From the NCBI GenBank assembly GCA_964589625.1, contig CAZPSH010000006.1:69752-133751 (forward strand): a stretch of DNA of 64,000 nucleotides, in the 5' to 3' direction. Of this stretch, positions 16,517 through 26,428 are shown one piece after another. How positions within the stretch are numbered: the stretch's first letter is position 1; each line of letters begins with the position of its first letter. The position numbers and the translations under genes are program-made. This DNA is from JBFLVU01 sp964589625. GTDB lineage: Bacteria; Acidobacteriota; UBA4820; DSQY01. The notes beneath the pieces are model-generated. The model had not been told where the DNA came from. It ran no database searches and worked only from the letters and a program-made list of their open reading frames with translations.

Positions 16517-18051
16517 AGACCGTCAAGACCCTCATGCTGGTGACGCTGGGGACCCTCCTGGTGCTGGTGGGTTTCGGCATCGCGCAGATGAGCGGCGTGA
16601 GCACGTCCACGGCCCGCGCCATCACGGCCTCGCCCGCCGCCTCCGCGTCGGCCCCCCAGGTTTCGCCCCCAATGGGCCTCCCCAGCTTTTCGGAGGTCGC
16701 GGAGCGGGTCAACCCCGCCGTCGTGGGGATCACCGCCTTGAGCGTTCAGGACGGCAAGGGGCCGTCCTCGTCCGGGGACCCGGACGATCCCCAGGACCCC
16801 TTCGGAAACCCCTTCGAATTCTTCTTCGGCCGCCCTCACCCTCCTATTCCACGGGGCACTCCGCCCGTGGAAGAAGCGGGGGGCAGCGGGTTCATCATCA
16901 GCCCGGACGGGTACATCCTGACGAACAACCACGTGATCGAAGGGGCCAGCAAGGTGAGGGTCACGCTGGATGAAACCATGAACTACGACGCCAAGGTCGT
17001 GGGCCAGGACAAGGAGACGGACGTCGCCCTTTTGAAGATCGAGGCCTCCGGCCTTCCGACTCTGCCCCTGGGGGACTCGAACGCGGTTCGGCCGGGGGAC
17101 TGGGTCATGGCCGTGGGCAACCCGCTGATGTACAGCCACACCGTCACGGTGGGCGTGATCTCCGCCAAGGGCCGCCGGATTTCCTCGAGCTCGCTCGACG
17201 ACTTCCTTCAGACCGACGCCGCCATCAACTTCGGCAACTCCGGCGGCCCCCTCGTGAACATCCGCGGGGAGGCCGTGGGGATCAACACCGCCATCACGAG
17301 GAGCGACTTCCGCGGCCGCACCGTGGAGGGGATCGGCTTCGCCATTCCCATCAACCTCGTCAAGGCCCAGCTCGACCAGCTCAAGACCAAGGGCAAGGTG
17401 GAGCGCGGCTACCTCGGGGTGCGCGTCGGCCCCGTGGACCAGGACGCGCGGGATTACTACCAGAAGACCTACAGGCAGGAACTGAAGGGCGGCGCCCTCG
17501 TCCAAAGCGTGGACGAAAACACGCCGGCGGCCAAGGGCGGCCTCAGGAAGGGCGACATCATCGTGGGCGTGGAGGGCTCGGACATCAAGGACAGCCGGCA
17601 GCTCCCCCACAAGATCGCCGCGTTCCCGCCGGGCCGGACCGTGAACCTGGAGGTGCTGCGCGAGGGCTCGCGCAAGACGCTCAAGGTCACCCTCGGCGAC
17701 CGGGCGAAGGGTCTCGAGGGAGAAGAAGAATCCGCCTCCCCCGGCCAGGAGAAGGAAAGCCAGGATGCCCTGGGAATCACGGTCCAGAACCTCACGCCCC
17801 AAAACCGCTCCATGTACCGGCTCCCCCAGGACGCGGAGGGTGTCGTGATCACGGCCGTGGACCCGAAATCCAACGCGTACACCAAGGGGCTTCGCGAGGG
17901 CATGGTCGTCTCCGAGGTAAACGGACGGACCGTGTCCAGCGTCAAGGACTACCGGGCGGCCGCGGCGGAGGTGAGGCCCGGTGATCCGGTGAGTCTCTAT
18001 GTCATCGACGGGCGAGGCGGTGGAATCTACTTCTACTTCCGGGCCGGCTGA
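16513..18051 (+). CDS. degP: Do/HtrA-family periplasmic serine protease with two PDZ domains
   Basis: A 512-residue exported trypsin-like protease. A membrane or signal segment (LMLVTLGTLLVLVGFGIA) is followed by the protease domain with the triad His in NNHVIEG, Asp in ETDVALLK and Ser in GNSGGPL. Two PDZ domains follow (GYLGVRVGPV onward and GITVQNLTPQNR onward). It degrades or refolds damaged envelope proteins. Co-transcription with the sigma-54 regulator (ATGA overlap) makes envelope-stress control plausible. Whether it is DegP, DegQ or DegS-like cannot be decided. Confidence 0.92.
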   Translation: MKTVKTLMLVTLGTLLVLVGFGIAQMSGVSTSTARAITASPAASASAPQVSPPMGLPSFSEVAERVNPAVVGITALSVQDGKGPSSSGDPDDPQDPFGNPFEFFFGRPHPPIPRGTPPVEEAGGSGFIISPDGYILTNNHVIEGASKVRVTLDETMNYDAKVVGQDKETDVALLKIEASGLPTLPLGDSNAVRPGDWVMAVGNPLMYSHTVTVGVISAKGRRISSSSLDDFLQTDAAINFGNSGGPLVNIRGEAVGINTAITRSDFRGRTVEGIGFAIPINLVKAQLDQLKTKGKVERGYLGVRVGPVDQDARDYYQKTYRQELKGGALVQSVDENTPAAKGGLRKGDIIVGVEGSDIKDSRQLPHKIAAFPPGRTVNLEVLREGSRKTLKVTLGDRAKGLEGEEESASPGQEKESQDALGITVQNLTPQNRSMYRLPQDAEGVVITAVDPKSNAYTKGLREGMVVSEVNGRTVSSVKDYRAAAAEVRPGDPVSLYVIDGRGGGIYFYFRAG

Positions 18052-18073
18052 GCCCTGTCCGAACCATGCCAAA

Positions 18074-18102
18074 GGGGCGCGCCAGTTTGGCGCGCCCCTT
18101 TT
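18074..18102 (+). terminator. rho-independent terminator after degP
   Basis: A 10-bp stem (GGGGCGCGCC with GGCGCGCCCC) and AGTTT loop, followed by TTTT. Confidence 0.88.
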
Positions 18103-18150
18103 CCGTTCGGGGCGGCCATTTGCTTCCTCCGAGACACATCCCTTCGAGGA

Positions 18151-18180
18151 TTGACCCAACGGAGCTTTCCCGCCTATAAT
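18151..18180 (+). promoter_or_regulatory. sigma-70 promoter of lysS-lolC-lolD
   Basis: -35 TTGACC (18151-18156), 18-base spacer, perfect -10 TATAAT (18175-18180), 26 bases ahead of the lysS start. Confidence 0.75.
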
Positions 18181-18206
18181 CACGGCTTTCCGGAACGGGA
18201 GCCCCC

Positions 18207-19691
18207 TTGGAAGACGAACTCATCGCCCAGCGCCGCGCCAAGCTCGCCCAGTGGAGGGAGGCCTTCCCGCAGGCCCTCCCCTTCCGCTTCGATGCAACCC
18301 ACGCCCTCGAGGAGATCCTCGCCCGCTTCGGGGACCACAGCGCCGAGGCCCTTTCCGAAAGCCCCCCTCATGTCCGGGTCGCGGGCCGCCTCGTCGCGCT
18401 CCGCAAGATGGGCAAGCTGGCCTTCGGCCACCTGCAAGAGGGCGCCACGCGGCTGCAGGTCCTCTTCGAGCGCCAGCGCCTCGAGGAGGTTTTCACCCAC
18501 CTGTCCCTCCTGGACGTCGGTGACTGGCTGGGGGTGGAAGGGCCCCTCTTCCGGACCCGGACGGGCGAACTCACCGTCCTCGTGGAGCGGCTGGCGCCCC
18601 TGCAGAAATGCCTGCGGCCCCTGCCCGAAAAGTGGCACGGGCTCCAGGACGTGGAGCTCCGGTATCGCCAGCGCCACCTGGACCTCATGATGAACTCCGA
18701 CAGCCTTCCCCGCTTCCTGGCCCGGGCCCGGATGATCCAGGCCCTCCGGACCTTCATGGCCGATCGCGGCTTCGAGGAGGTGGAGACGCCCATGCTTCAT
18801 CCCATCGCGGGCGGCGCGGCCGCGCGCCCGTTCGTCACCCACCACAACGCCCTCGACGCCGACCTGTACCTGCGCATTGCCCCCGAGTTGTACCTGAAGC
18901 GTCTCGTGGTGGGCGGCATGCCCCGCGTCTTCGAGATCAACCGGAACTTCCGGAACGAGGGGATCGACACGACCCACAATCCCGAGTTCACCATGATGGA
19001 GTTCTACCAGGCGTACGCCTCCGCCGAGGACCTGATGGGCCTCACGGAGGCCCTGCTTCACGCCGTCGCCCTGACCGTGCGGGGGACCGAGACGGTCCAG
19101 TACCAGGGCCGGGAGATTTCCTTCCGTCCCCCCTTCGCACGCTTGGACCTCCGGGAGGCGGCTCGCGCCGCCCTCGCCGAGCGGGGAATGCCCGAGGACG
19201 CGCCGGCCTCGCCGGCTGCCCGCACCGATTGGATCCCCCGCCTCGGCATGAGCCCGGCCAAATCGGACACTCCAGAGAAGTTCCTCGTCGAGGCCTTCGA
19301 AACCCTCGTCCAGCCCACGCTCCTGAACCCCACCTTCGTCCACGGCCACCCCGTGGAGGTGTCGCCCCTCTCCCGGCGCCGCCCGGACCGGCCCGATACG
19401 GCCGACCGCTTCGAGCTCTTCGCGGCGGGGATGGAGATCGCCAACGGCTTCTCCGAGCTCAACGATCCCGACGATCAGCGCGGCCGGTTCAAGGAGCAGG
19501 TGGAGGCGAAAGCCCACGGGGACGAGGAGGCCATGCCCTACGACGAGGAGTACTGCCAGGCCCTGGAGTACGGACTTCCGCCCACGGCCGGAGAAGGCCT
19601 GGGCGTGGACCGCCTCGTCATGCTCCTGACCGATACGCCTTCGATCCGGGACGTGGTCCTCTTTCCGCTCCTCCGTCCCCAAGGCCCATGA
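18207..19691 (+). CDS. lysS: lysyl-tRNA synthetase, class II
   Basis: A 494-residue enzyme that charges tRNA-Lys. An N-terminal OB-fold anticodon domain (HVRVAGRLVALRKMGKLAFGHL) precedes the catalytic core with motif 2 (FEINRNFRNEGIDTTHNPEFT) and motif 3 (GEGLGVDRLVMLLTD). The start is TTG at 18207 with GGGAG five bases upstream; no nearby in-frame ATG gives the family N-terminus. The gene overlaps lolC by four bases (ATGA), an arrangement of lysS with lol genes seen in several Gram-negative phyla. Confidence 0.95.
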   Translation: MEDELIAQRRAKLAQWREAFPQALPFRFDATHALEEILARFGDHSAEALSESPPHVRVAGRLVALRKMGKLAFGHLQEGATRLQVLFERQRLEEVFTHLSLLDVGDWLGVEGPLFRTRTGELTVLVERLAPLQKCLRPLPEKWHGLQDVELRYRQRHLDLMMNSDSLPRFLARARMIQALRTFMADRGFEEVETPMLHPIAGGAAARPFVTHHNALDADLYLRIAPELYLKRLVVGGMPRVFEINRNFRNEGIDTTHNPEFTMMEFYQAYASAEDLMGLTEALLHAVALTVRGTETVQYQGREISFRPPFARLDLREAARAALAERGMPEDAPASPAARTDWIPRLGMSPAKSDTPEKFLVEAFETLVQPTLLNPTFVHGHPVEVSPLSRRRPDRPDTADRFELFAAGMEIANGFSELNDPDDQRGRFKEQVEAKAHGDEEAMPYDEEYCQALEYGLPPTAGEGLGVDRLVMLLTDTPSIRDVVLFPLLRPQGP

Positions 19692-20920
19692 GCCTCGCCA
19701 CCTTCGTGGGCCGGCGCTACCTCTTTGCGAGGCGACGGCAGGCCTTCATCTCCCTGATCACGGTCATCTCGGTGGCGGGCGTGGCCGTCGGCGTCATGGC
19801 CCTCATCATCGCCCTGGCCATCTCCACGGGGTTCACCACGCGCATCCAGGAGAAGATCCAGCTCCTCAACGCCCACCTCAACATCCTCGGAGGGCCGGGC
19901 GAGATGTCCCCCGAGGAGGCGGAGACGGTCTCCAAGGCCCTCGCCGCGGATGCGCGCGTGAAGGCCTTCGCGCCCGTCGTCCTCGGGACGGGCCTCGCCA
20001 GTGGGCCCACCACCCGCGTGGGCGTCGTCGCCAAGGTCGTGGGCGTGGATGCTTCCACCCAGCAGGCGGTCGTGGACGTGGGGCCCTTCACGGAGGGCTC
20101 GGGGTTTCTCGGGCAGACGCCCGACGGGGCGCACGGAGCGGTCCTGGGCGCGGACCTCGCCCAAGAACTCGGCGTGGGGCTCGGGGATACGGTCCAACTC
20201 CTGGCTCCCCGCCTCACGCTCTCCCCCTTCGGTAGCATACCCAAACTCGTCTCCCTCAAGGTCACCGGCGTCCTGCGCACGGGGTACTACCTCTACGACA
20301 CCGGATTCGTCTACGTGGACCTTGGGCTGGCCCGGACGCTCTTTGCCGGGCCCGGACGGGTGAGCGCCGTGCAGGTCCGCCTGGCGGATCCGGCGGCCAT
20401 CGCGGAGGTCGCGGAGGACATCCAGCGAGCCCTCGGCCCCGAATACCGCGTGTTGGACCTCATCGCCACCAACGAGGAGTTCTTCAAGGCCCTCCGGATG
20501 GAGCGGATCCTCCTTTTCCTCGCCATCGGCCTCATCGTGATGGTGGCCGCTCTCAACATCATCTCGACGCTCATTCTCCTGGTGATGGAAAAGGTCCGGG
20601 ACATCGGCATCCTGAGGAGCATGGGCGCGTCGGCGGCGGACATCCGCAGCGTCTTCCTCTTCCAGGGGATGGTCATCGGCGCGGTGGGCACGGTCCTGGG
20701 GGCCTGCGCCGGGGTCGCCTCCTGCCACCTCCTGGACCGGTTTCACGCCATCCCCCTGTCCCTGGACGTCTACCCCCTGCCCTACGTCCCCTTCATCACC
20801 TCCCCCGCACAGGTGGCCACGGTCAGCGCCTTCGCCCTCGCCGTCTCCTTTCTGGCCACCTTGTACCCCTCCGCGCGCGCCTCGCGCTTGGACCCCGTGG
20901 AAGCCCTGAGGTACGAATGA
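19688..20920 (+). CDS. lolC: lipoprotein-releasing ABC transporter permease LolC/LolE
   Basis: A 410-residue inner-membrane protein of the MacB/FtsX type. The N-terminal SLATFVGRRYLFARRRQAF precedes one membrane span, a large periplasmic domain occupies about residues 50-270, and three C-terminal spans follow (ILLFLAIGLIVMVAALNIIS, MVIGAVGTVLGACAGVAS, TVSAFALAVSFLATLYP). It extracts lipoproteins from the inner membrane for transfer to the outer membrane. A single permease gene accompanies lolD, so it may form a homodimer (LolF-like), as expected outside Enterobacteria. Confidence 0.9.
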   Translation: MSLATFVGRRYLFARRRQAFISLITVISVAGVAVGVMALIIALAISTGFTTRIQEKIQLLNAHLNILGGPGEMSPEEAETVSKALAADARVKAFAPVVLGTGLASGPTTRVGVVAKVVGVDASTQQAVVDVGPFTEGSGFLGQTPDGAHGAVLGADLAQELGVGLGDTVQLLAPRLTLSPFGSIPKLVSLKVTGVLRTGYYLYDTGFVYVDLGLARTLFAGPGRVSAVQVRLADPAAIAEVAEDIQRALGPEYRVLDLIATNEEFFKALRMERILLFLAIGLIVMVAALNIISTLILLVMEKVRDIGILRSMGASAADIRSVFLFQGMVIGAVGTVLGACAGVASCHLLDRFHAIPLSLDVYPLPYVPFITSPAQVATVSAFALAVSFLATLYPSARASRLDPVEALRYE

Positions 20921-21585
20921 TGGTCCAGGTGGAGGGTCTGACGAAGGGCTTCCTGTCCGGTACGCGCCGGATCATCGTGCTGAGGGAAGCCTCCCTCTCC
21001 GTAGCGCGGACCGAGATGGTGGCCCTCACCGGGCCGTCCGGGGTGGGAAAGAGCACCCTCCTGCACCTCCTGGCCGGCCTGGACCGGCCCGACGCGGGCT
21101 CCATCCGCATCGGCGGGCTGGAGGTAACGTCCATGCAGGGTGCCGAGGCGGACTCCTTCCGCCGCCGCGCGGTCGGCATCGTGTACCAGTTCCACTTTCT
21201 CCTTCCCGAATTCACGGCCCTGGAGAACGTCCTCATGGCCGCCGTGGTGGCCGGGGAGCGTCCGGCCGCCGCCGCCCCGCGGGCCCGGGACCTCCTGCGG
21301 GAGGTGGGCCTCGGCGATCGGGCGGACCACATCCCCGGCAGGCTCTCGGGGGGCGAACAGCAAAGGGTCGCCCTCGCCAGGGCCCTCATGAACGGGCCGG
21401 GCCTCCTCCTGGCGGACGAGCCCACGGGAAACCTGGACGAGGAGACCGCGACCCAGGTCTTCGACCTCCTCCTGGGCCTGCGGTCCCGGAGGGGGCTCAC
21501 GGTCCTTCTGGCCACGCACAATCCGAAGCTGGCCGCCGCATGCGACCGGACCCTTCGGCTCCACGAGGGGCAGGTCGGTCCGTGA
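20917..21585 (+). CDS. lolD: lipoprotein-releasing ABC transporter ATPase LolD
   Basis: A 222-residue ABC ATPase with Walker A GPSGVGKST, Q-loop VYQFHFLLPEFT, signature LSGGEQQRVALARAL, Walker B LLLADEPTGNLDE and the H-loop THN. It powers the LolC/E permease encoded just upstream (ATGA overlap). A second ATG three bases further on is an equally good start. Confidence 0.95.
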   Translation: MMVQVEGLTKGFLSGTRRIIVLREASLSVARTEMVALTGPSGVGKSTLLHLLAGLDRPDAGSIRIGGLEVTSMQGAEADSFRRRAVGIVYQFHFLLPEFTALENVLMAAVVAGERPAAAAPRARDLLREVGLGDRADHIPGRLSGGEQQRVALARALMNGPGLLLADEPTGNLDEETATQVFDLLLGLRSRRGLTVLLATHNPKLAAACDRTLRLHEGQVGP

Positions 21586-21635
21586 GACCCTGCCCTCTTC
21601 GGCCGCCGAGCGTGGCACACGCCTCCTCCCGATGG

Positions 21636-21641
21636 TATACT
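21636..21641 (+). promoter_or_regulatory. extended -10 promoter element of clpC
   Basis: TGG-TATACT (TATACT at 21636-21641) is an extended -10. No clear -35 is visible. The clpC ATG is 18 bases downstream, so the leader would be about 11 bases. Confidence 0.5.
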
Positions 21642-21658
21642 CCCCCGGAGCGGGGCGC

Positions 21659-24067
21659 ATGATGTACGAACGGTTCACCGAGCAGGCCCGGAGAGTCCTC
21701 TATTTTGCGCGCCATCAGGCGCATCGGGCGGGCCTGCCCGTCACCGACACGGAGCACATCCTCCTGGGCATCCTGGAGTTGGACTCCCCCCTCCTAAGGG
21801 ACTTCCTGGAACGGGCCCGCGTGAGCGCCGACGAGGTCCGGGAGGAGATGGAGGAGTCCCTGGCCGAGGAGGCCTCCGCACCCTCCGCGGCCCCACCTCC
21901 CTGGTCCCGCGACGCCCGGTTGCTCATCGAGAAGTTCGCCCCCGACGAGTGCGATCGGGCGGGCGGTCTGCGCGTGGGCGTGGAGCACCTCTTTCTGGGC
22001 CTGCTCCACCTGGAGGATTCCATCGCCGGGAGACTGCTTCGGCAGCACGGGCTCTCTCTGCCCTCCGCCCGGGAGCGCCTCCAGTCCGGACCCAAGCGTC
22101 CCCCCGTCGAAGGCCGCCGGGAAGAACGGCCGTCTCTTGAGGAATTCACGCAGGACCTCACCGCGCTGGCCGAGTCCGGCGAGTTGGACCCCCTGGTGGG
22201 CCGCGAGGAAGAGCTCGACCGCGTCATCCAGATCCTGGCCCGTCGCCACAAGAACAACCCGATCCTGCTCGGCGAGCCGGGCGTGGGAAAAACCGCCCTC
22301 ATCGAAGGCTTGGCCCAGCGGGTGGCCCAGGGACGCGTTCCGGCCACCCTCCAGGGGAAGCGGATCCTGACCCTCGACCTCTCGCTCGTCCTGGCGGGCA
22401 CCAAGTACCGCGGCCAGTTCGAAGAACGCCTCAAGGGGATCCTCAAGGAAGCCACCGCAGACCGCTCCGTTATCCTCTTCGTGGATGAGATCCACACGAT
22501 GGTCGGGGCGGGCAGCGCCGAAGGCTCCCTCGACGCCGCCAGCATCCTGAAGCCGGCCCTGAGCCGGGGCCAGGTCCAGTGCATCGGGACCTCCACCTTC
22601 CGCGACTACAAGCGCTACATCGAGAAGGACCGGGCCCTCGTTCGGCGGTTCCAGCCGGTGAAGATCCTCCCTCCGTCCGAGGAGGCCACCCTGGAGATCC
22701 TCGAGGGCCTGCGGGAGAGATACGAGCGCTTCCACGGGGTGCGCTACCACCCGGAGGCTCTCCGGCAGGCGGTTCTGCTTTCCAACCGCTACATCTCCGA
22801 CCGCTTCCAGCCGGACAAGGCCGTGGACGTCATCGACGAGGCGGGAGCCATGGCCAAGATCCTGGCCGGACCCAGGCCGAAGGCCTCCCCGGAAGTGGAG
22901 GTCGAGTGCTGCGACGTGGGACCCGACGGCGGCCGGCGGTTTCGCCTGTGGGACGAGGAACCCCAGGCCCCGGGAGCCCGGCGCCAGAAACGGTTCCTTC
23001 AGGCGCAGGACCCCGGACGCGAGGAGGCCATCCCCGTGGGCCGGGGTCAGGTGGAGCAGGTCGTCGCGCTCTGGACGGGGATCCCCGTAACCGCCTTGAT
23101 GGAGGACGAGAAGGGCAAGCTCTTGAGGATCGAGGAGAGCCTGCACCGCCGGGTCATCGGCCAGGGACAGGCCATCTCGGCCCTAGCCCGCGCCATCCGC
23201 CGCTCCCGGGCGGGAATCAAGAACCCGAACCGGCCCATCGGGTCCTTCATCTTTCTCGGCCCCACGGGAGTGGGCAAGACCGAGTCGGCCAAGACGCTGA
23301 CAGAGTTCCTCTTCGGGGACGAGCGCGCCATGGTTCGGCTCGACATGAGCGAGTACGCCGAGAAGCACTCCATCTCGAAAATGATCGGGAGCCCGCCCGG
23401 CTACGTGGGCTTCGAGGAAGGCGGACAGCTGGTGGAGCGCGTGAAACGGCGCCCCTACGCCGTCATCCTCCTGGACGAGATCGAGAAGGCCCATCCGGAC
23501 GTGCTGAACATGCTCCTCCAGATCCTGGAGGACGGAATCCTGACGGACAGCTACGGCGAGACCGTGGACTTCCGCAACACCCTCCTCATCCTGACGAGCA
23601 ACCTCGGCTCCCGGTTCGTGCTCGAGAAGGGCGTTCCCGGTTTTGGGGACGGGGAGGAGCGAGCCGTCTCGGTGAAGCGGGAGGAGGTCTTCCGCCTTCT
23701 GAGGCGCTCCCTGCTCCCCGAGTTCCTCAACCGCATCGACGAAGTGATCGTCTTCGATCCCCTGAGCCGCGAGGACCTGCTCGCCATCGCGGCCCGGATG
23801 ATCGGCGACCTCAACGAAGCCCTGAGGGTCAAGGGGCTTCAAGTGACGCCCGCGCGCGGAGTGGCGGAGTTTTTGGTGGAGGCTTGCTGCAAGGACCCGG
23901 CCTTCGGGGCGCGACCCCTCCGGCGCGGCGTCCAGACGCTCATTGAGGACCCCCTGGCCGAATGGTTGCTCTCCCACGAGGTTCGGGAAGGGACCCGGAT
24001 CCGCCTCGAGGTGGAGGGGGACAGGCTGGCCCTAAAGGGCATGGAGCCGGTGCCCATTCCCGGATAG
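21659..24067 (+). CDS. clpC: ATP-dependent Clp protease ATP-binding subunit ClpC, with a divergent middle region
   Basis: An 802-residue class I Clp unfoldase that feeds substrates to ClpP. Clp-N repeats come first (YERFTEQARRVLYFARHQA), then AAA-1 with Walker A GEPGVGKTALIEG and FVDEIHTMVGAG, then AAA-2 with GPTGVGKTESAKTL and DMSEYAEKHS. The usual coiled-coil middle domain is missing: the linker between the AAA domains is a short Pro/Arg/Glu-rich segment that includes ECCDVGPDGGRRFRLWDEE. GGAG lies eight bases before the ATG at 21659; the next ATG at 21662 is an alternative. clpP is not in the window. Confidence 0.93.
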   Translation: MMYERFTEQARRVLYFARHQAHRAGLPVTDTEHILLGILELDSPLLRDFLERARVSADEVREEMEESLAEEASAPSAAPPPWSRDARLLIEKFAPDECDRAGGLRVGVEHLFLGLLHLEDSIAGRLLRQHGLSLPSARERLQSGPKRPPVEGRREERPSLEEFTQDLTALAESGELDPLVGREEELDRVIQILARRHKNNPILLGEPGVGKTALIEGLAQRVAQGRVPATLQGKRILTLDLSLVLAGTKYRGQFEERLKGILKEATADRSVILFVDEIHTMVGAGSAEGSLDAASILKPALSRGQVQCIGTSTFRDYKRYIEKDRALVRRFQPVKILPPSEEATLEILEGLRERYERFHGVRYHPEALRQAVLLSNRYISDRFQPDKAVDVIDEAGAMAKILAGPRPKASPEVEVECCDVGPDGGRRFRLWDEEPQAPGARRQKRFLQAQDPGREEAIPVGRGQVEQVVALWTGIPVTALMEDEKGKLLRIEESLHRRVIGQGQAISALARAIRRSRAGIKNPNRPIGSFIFLGPTGVGKTESAKTLTEFLFGDERAMVRLDMSEYAEKHSISKMIGSPPGYVGFEEGGQLVERVKRRPYAVILLDEIEKAHPDVLNMLLQILEDGILTDSYGETVDFRNTLLILTSNLGSRFVLEKGVPGFGDGEERAVSVKREEVFRLLRRSLLPEFLNRIDEVIVFDPLSREDLLAIAARMIGDLNEALRVKGLQVTPARGVAEFLVEACCKDPAFGARPLRRGVQTLIEDPLAEWLLSHEVREGTRIRLEVEGDRLALKGMEPVPIPG

Positions 24068-24074
24068 GTGAGGC

Positions 24075-26411
24075 ATGCGCCGAACGACGGTCTTCTTGAT
24101 TCTGGCTCTCGCATCCATGGTCCTCCCCCTCCTCGCCCAGACGGCCGCTCCGGGTGAAACCCGGCCCGTCATCGAGAAGATCATTCTGGAGGGAAACGAC
24201 CGGCTCACACAGGACGCCTTTCTCGCCATGACCACGCTCCGGGTGGGCCAGGTCTACGACGAAGCGCTCGTAAAGGCCCAGTTCCAGAAGATTTGGAGCT
24301 CGGGCCTCCTGGAGGACCTCTCCATCGAAGTCCAGCCGGGGGAGCAAGGAGGCAAGATCGTCCTCTTCCGCATCAAGGAGCGGCCCATCGTGTCCTCCGT
24401 GGAGTTCACCGGGAGCAAGTCCCTCACGGGATCCACGATCCTCGACAAACTCAAGGAGAACAACGCGGACCTGAAGACGGGGACCATCCTGGACTACCAA
24501 AAGGTCAAGAAGACCGAGGCCGCGCTCAAGTTCATGGCCGCGGAGAAGGGCTTCCCCGACGCGGAGGTCTCCTCCAAGGTGCAGTCCATGGGGCGCTCCC
24601 AGGTGGCCGTGACCTTCACGATCAACGAGGGGGCCAAGGCCCGGATCGAGAAGGTGCGCTTCTCGGGCGTGACCGCCTTCTCCCCGCGCCGTCTCAAGTG
24701 GACCCTCAAGAAGACCCGGCCCCACTGGTGGCTCTCCTGGGCCACGCGCCACGACGTCTATTCGGAGGGCCGCTATTACGAGGACGTGAAGCTGGTGCGG
24801 GAGCTGTACGAGACGGAAGGCTACCTGGACGTGGACGTGGGCGATCCCGTCGTGGAGAGCCGGTTCAATAAGAAACGCTCCCGGAAGTGGCTGACCCTCA
24901 CCATCCCGATAGTCGAGGGGGCCGCCTTTAAGCTGGGCGAGGTGAAGTTCGAGGGCAACAAGGTCTTCACCGACCAGGAACTCCGGAAACTCGTCTTCCT
25001 CAAGCCCGGCAAGAAGCTCGACAAGGTCGGGCTGGGGCACATCCTGAAGGCCATCGAAGCCCGGTACGGGGAAAAGGGCTACATCTACGCCACGGCCACC
25101 CCCGTCTTCGACAAGCACGAGGCCCAGGGGATCGCGGACGTGACCCTCTCCATCACCGAGGACCAGATCTACTACCTCAATCGGATCGAGTTCGCGGGCA
25201 ACATGGACACGAGGGACCACGTCCTGCGGCGCGAGATGCTGGTCTACGAGCAGGAGGTCTTCGACTACGTCCGCTACCAGCGCGGGCTCTTCCGCCTGAA
25301 GCAGACCGCCCTCTTCGAGATCAAGGAAGATCCGGTGGTCACAAAGGTGCCCAACACCAACACGGTGGACGTGAACGTGAAGGGCGAAGAGGCCAGCAAG
25401 AACGAACTGCTCTTCGGGGGCGGATACGGGGGCGTCAACGGCTTCTACATCTCCGGGGCGTTCCGCACGTACAACTTCCTGGGACTGGGGACCACCCTTT
25501 CCTTCAACGCCGACATCGGCAAGGTCCAGAAGCTTTACTCCATCAGCTACTCGGACCCCTGGCTCTTCGGAAAGCGGGTCGGGGGGGCCTTCCAGCTCTA
25601 CAACTCCAAGCTGACGTACCTCCAATTCGACCAGGAGGCAACGGGCGGATCGGTGAGCGTCACGTTCCCCTTGGGGATTTTCGCGGGATGGTCCGTGGGG
25701 TACCGCAGGGAGCAGTCCAAGGTCACGAACCTGGACACGTCCGTCCTCGATCCGGACTACCTCGCCCTGTACAACGACTCCACGACTTCCGCTATCTTCA
25801 CGAGCGTGTTCTTCAACACGGTGAACAATCCCTTCCGGCCCATGACCGGCATGTCCCTCAACCTGTCCACCGTCGTTGCGGGCAGCTTTCTCGGGGGGGA
25901 CAACTACTTCGTCAAGCCCTCCTTCGAGGGCTCGCTCTTCGTTCCGACCTTCCGGAAGCAGAACCTCGCCTTCCGGCTGAGCGTGGGCTACGTGCGGGGC
26001 TACTCGGGCCGCGACATCCCGATCTGGGAGCGCTTCTTCCTCGGCGGCGAGGACACCCTCCGCGGCTTCGGGGTCCGCTCCGTCTACCCGCTCACGAAGG
26101 ACAACCGCTACTTCGTGGACCCCGGCACCGGCACCATCCAAGGCGGCGACCGGGTGTTCCTGACCAACGGCGAGTACGTGTTCCACATCACCGAGCAGGT
26201 GGACATCGCCCTCTTCGCGGACGTGGGCAACACCTTCCACGAGCGCCAGAAGTGGGAGCTTTCGAACTACCGGGCTGACGCGGGCGTCGAATTCCGCTTC
26301 TTCCTGCCGACCTTCAACATCCCCCTGCGTCTGATTTACGCCACCAACCTCAAGTCCAAGCCCGGAGACGACTTCAGCAACTTCCAACTGTCGATAGGAC
26401 TCACGTTCTAA
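24075..26411 (+). CDS. bamA: outer-membrane protein assembly factor BamA
   Basis: A 778-residue Omp85 protein. A signal peptide ending in LLAQ is followed by five POTRA domains (repeats around VEFTGSKSLTGS, VRFSGVTAFSPRRL, VKFEGNKVFTDQEL and IEFAGNMDTRDHV) and a 16-strand barrel with the conserved RGF motif in EDTLRGFGVRS. The protein ends in LTF, the terminal Phe expected of outer-membrane barrels. It inserts barrel proteins into the outer membrane. It leads the classical bamA-ompH-lpxD-fabZ-lpxA gene order. Confidence 0.96.
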   Translation: MRRTTVFLILALASMVLPLLAQTAAPGETRPVIEKIILEGNDRLTQDAFLAMTTLRVGQVYDEALVKAQFQKIWSSGLLEDLSIEVQPGEQGGKIVLFRIKERPIVSSVEFTGSKSLTGSTILDKLKENNADLKTGTILDYQKVKKTEAALKFMAAEKGFPDAEVSSKVQSMGRSQVAVTFTINEGAKARIEKVRFSGVTAFSPRRLKWTLKKTRPHWWLSWATRHDVYSEGRYYEDVKLVRELYETEGYLDVDVGDPVVESRFNKKRSRKWLTLTIPIVEGAAFKLGEVKFEGNKVFTDQELRKLVFLKPGKKLDKVGLGHILKAIEARYGEKGYIYATATPVFDKHEAQGIADVTLSITEDQIYYLNRIEFAGNMDTRDHVLRREMLVYEQEVFDYVRYQRGLFRLKQTALFEIKEDPVVTKVPNTNTVDVNVKGEEASKNELLFGGGYGGVNGFYISGAFRTYNFLGLGTTLSFNADIGKVQKLYSISYSDPWLFGKRVGGAFQLYNSKLTYLQFDQEATGGSVSVTFPLGIFAGWSVGYRREQSKVTNLDTSVLDPDYLALYNDSTTSAIFTSVFFNTVNNPFRPMTGMSLNLSTVVAGSFLGGDNYFVKPSFEGSLFVPTFRKQNLAFRLSVGYVRGYSGRDIPIWERFFLGGEDTLRGFGVRSVYPLTKDNRYFVDPGTGTIQGGDRVFLTNGEYVFHITEQVDIALFADVGNTFHERQKWELSNYRADAGVEFRFFLPTFNIPLRLIYATNLKSKPGDDFSNFQLSIGLTF

Positions 26412-26428
26412 ACCCTCAGGAGGACCGG

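Noticed and set aside
21613..21628. TGGCAC box upstream of clpC as a sigma-54 promoter
   Set aside because: The matching -12 GC is absent (TCCTC); the extended -10 TATACT nearby is more convincing.
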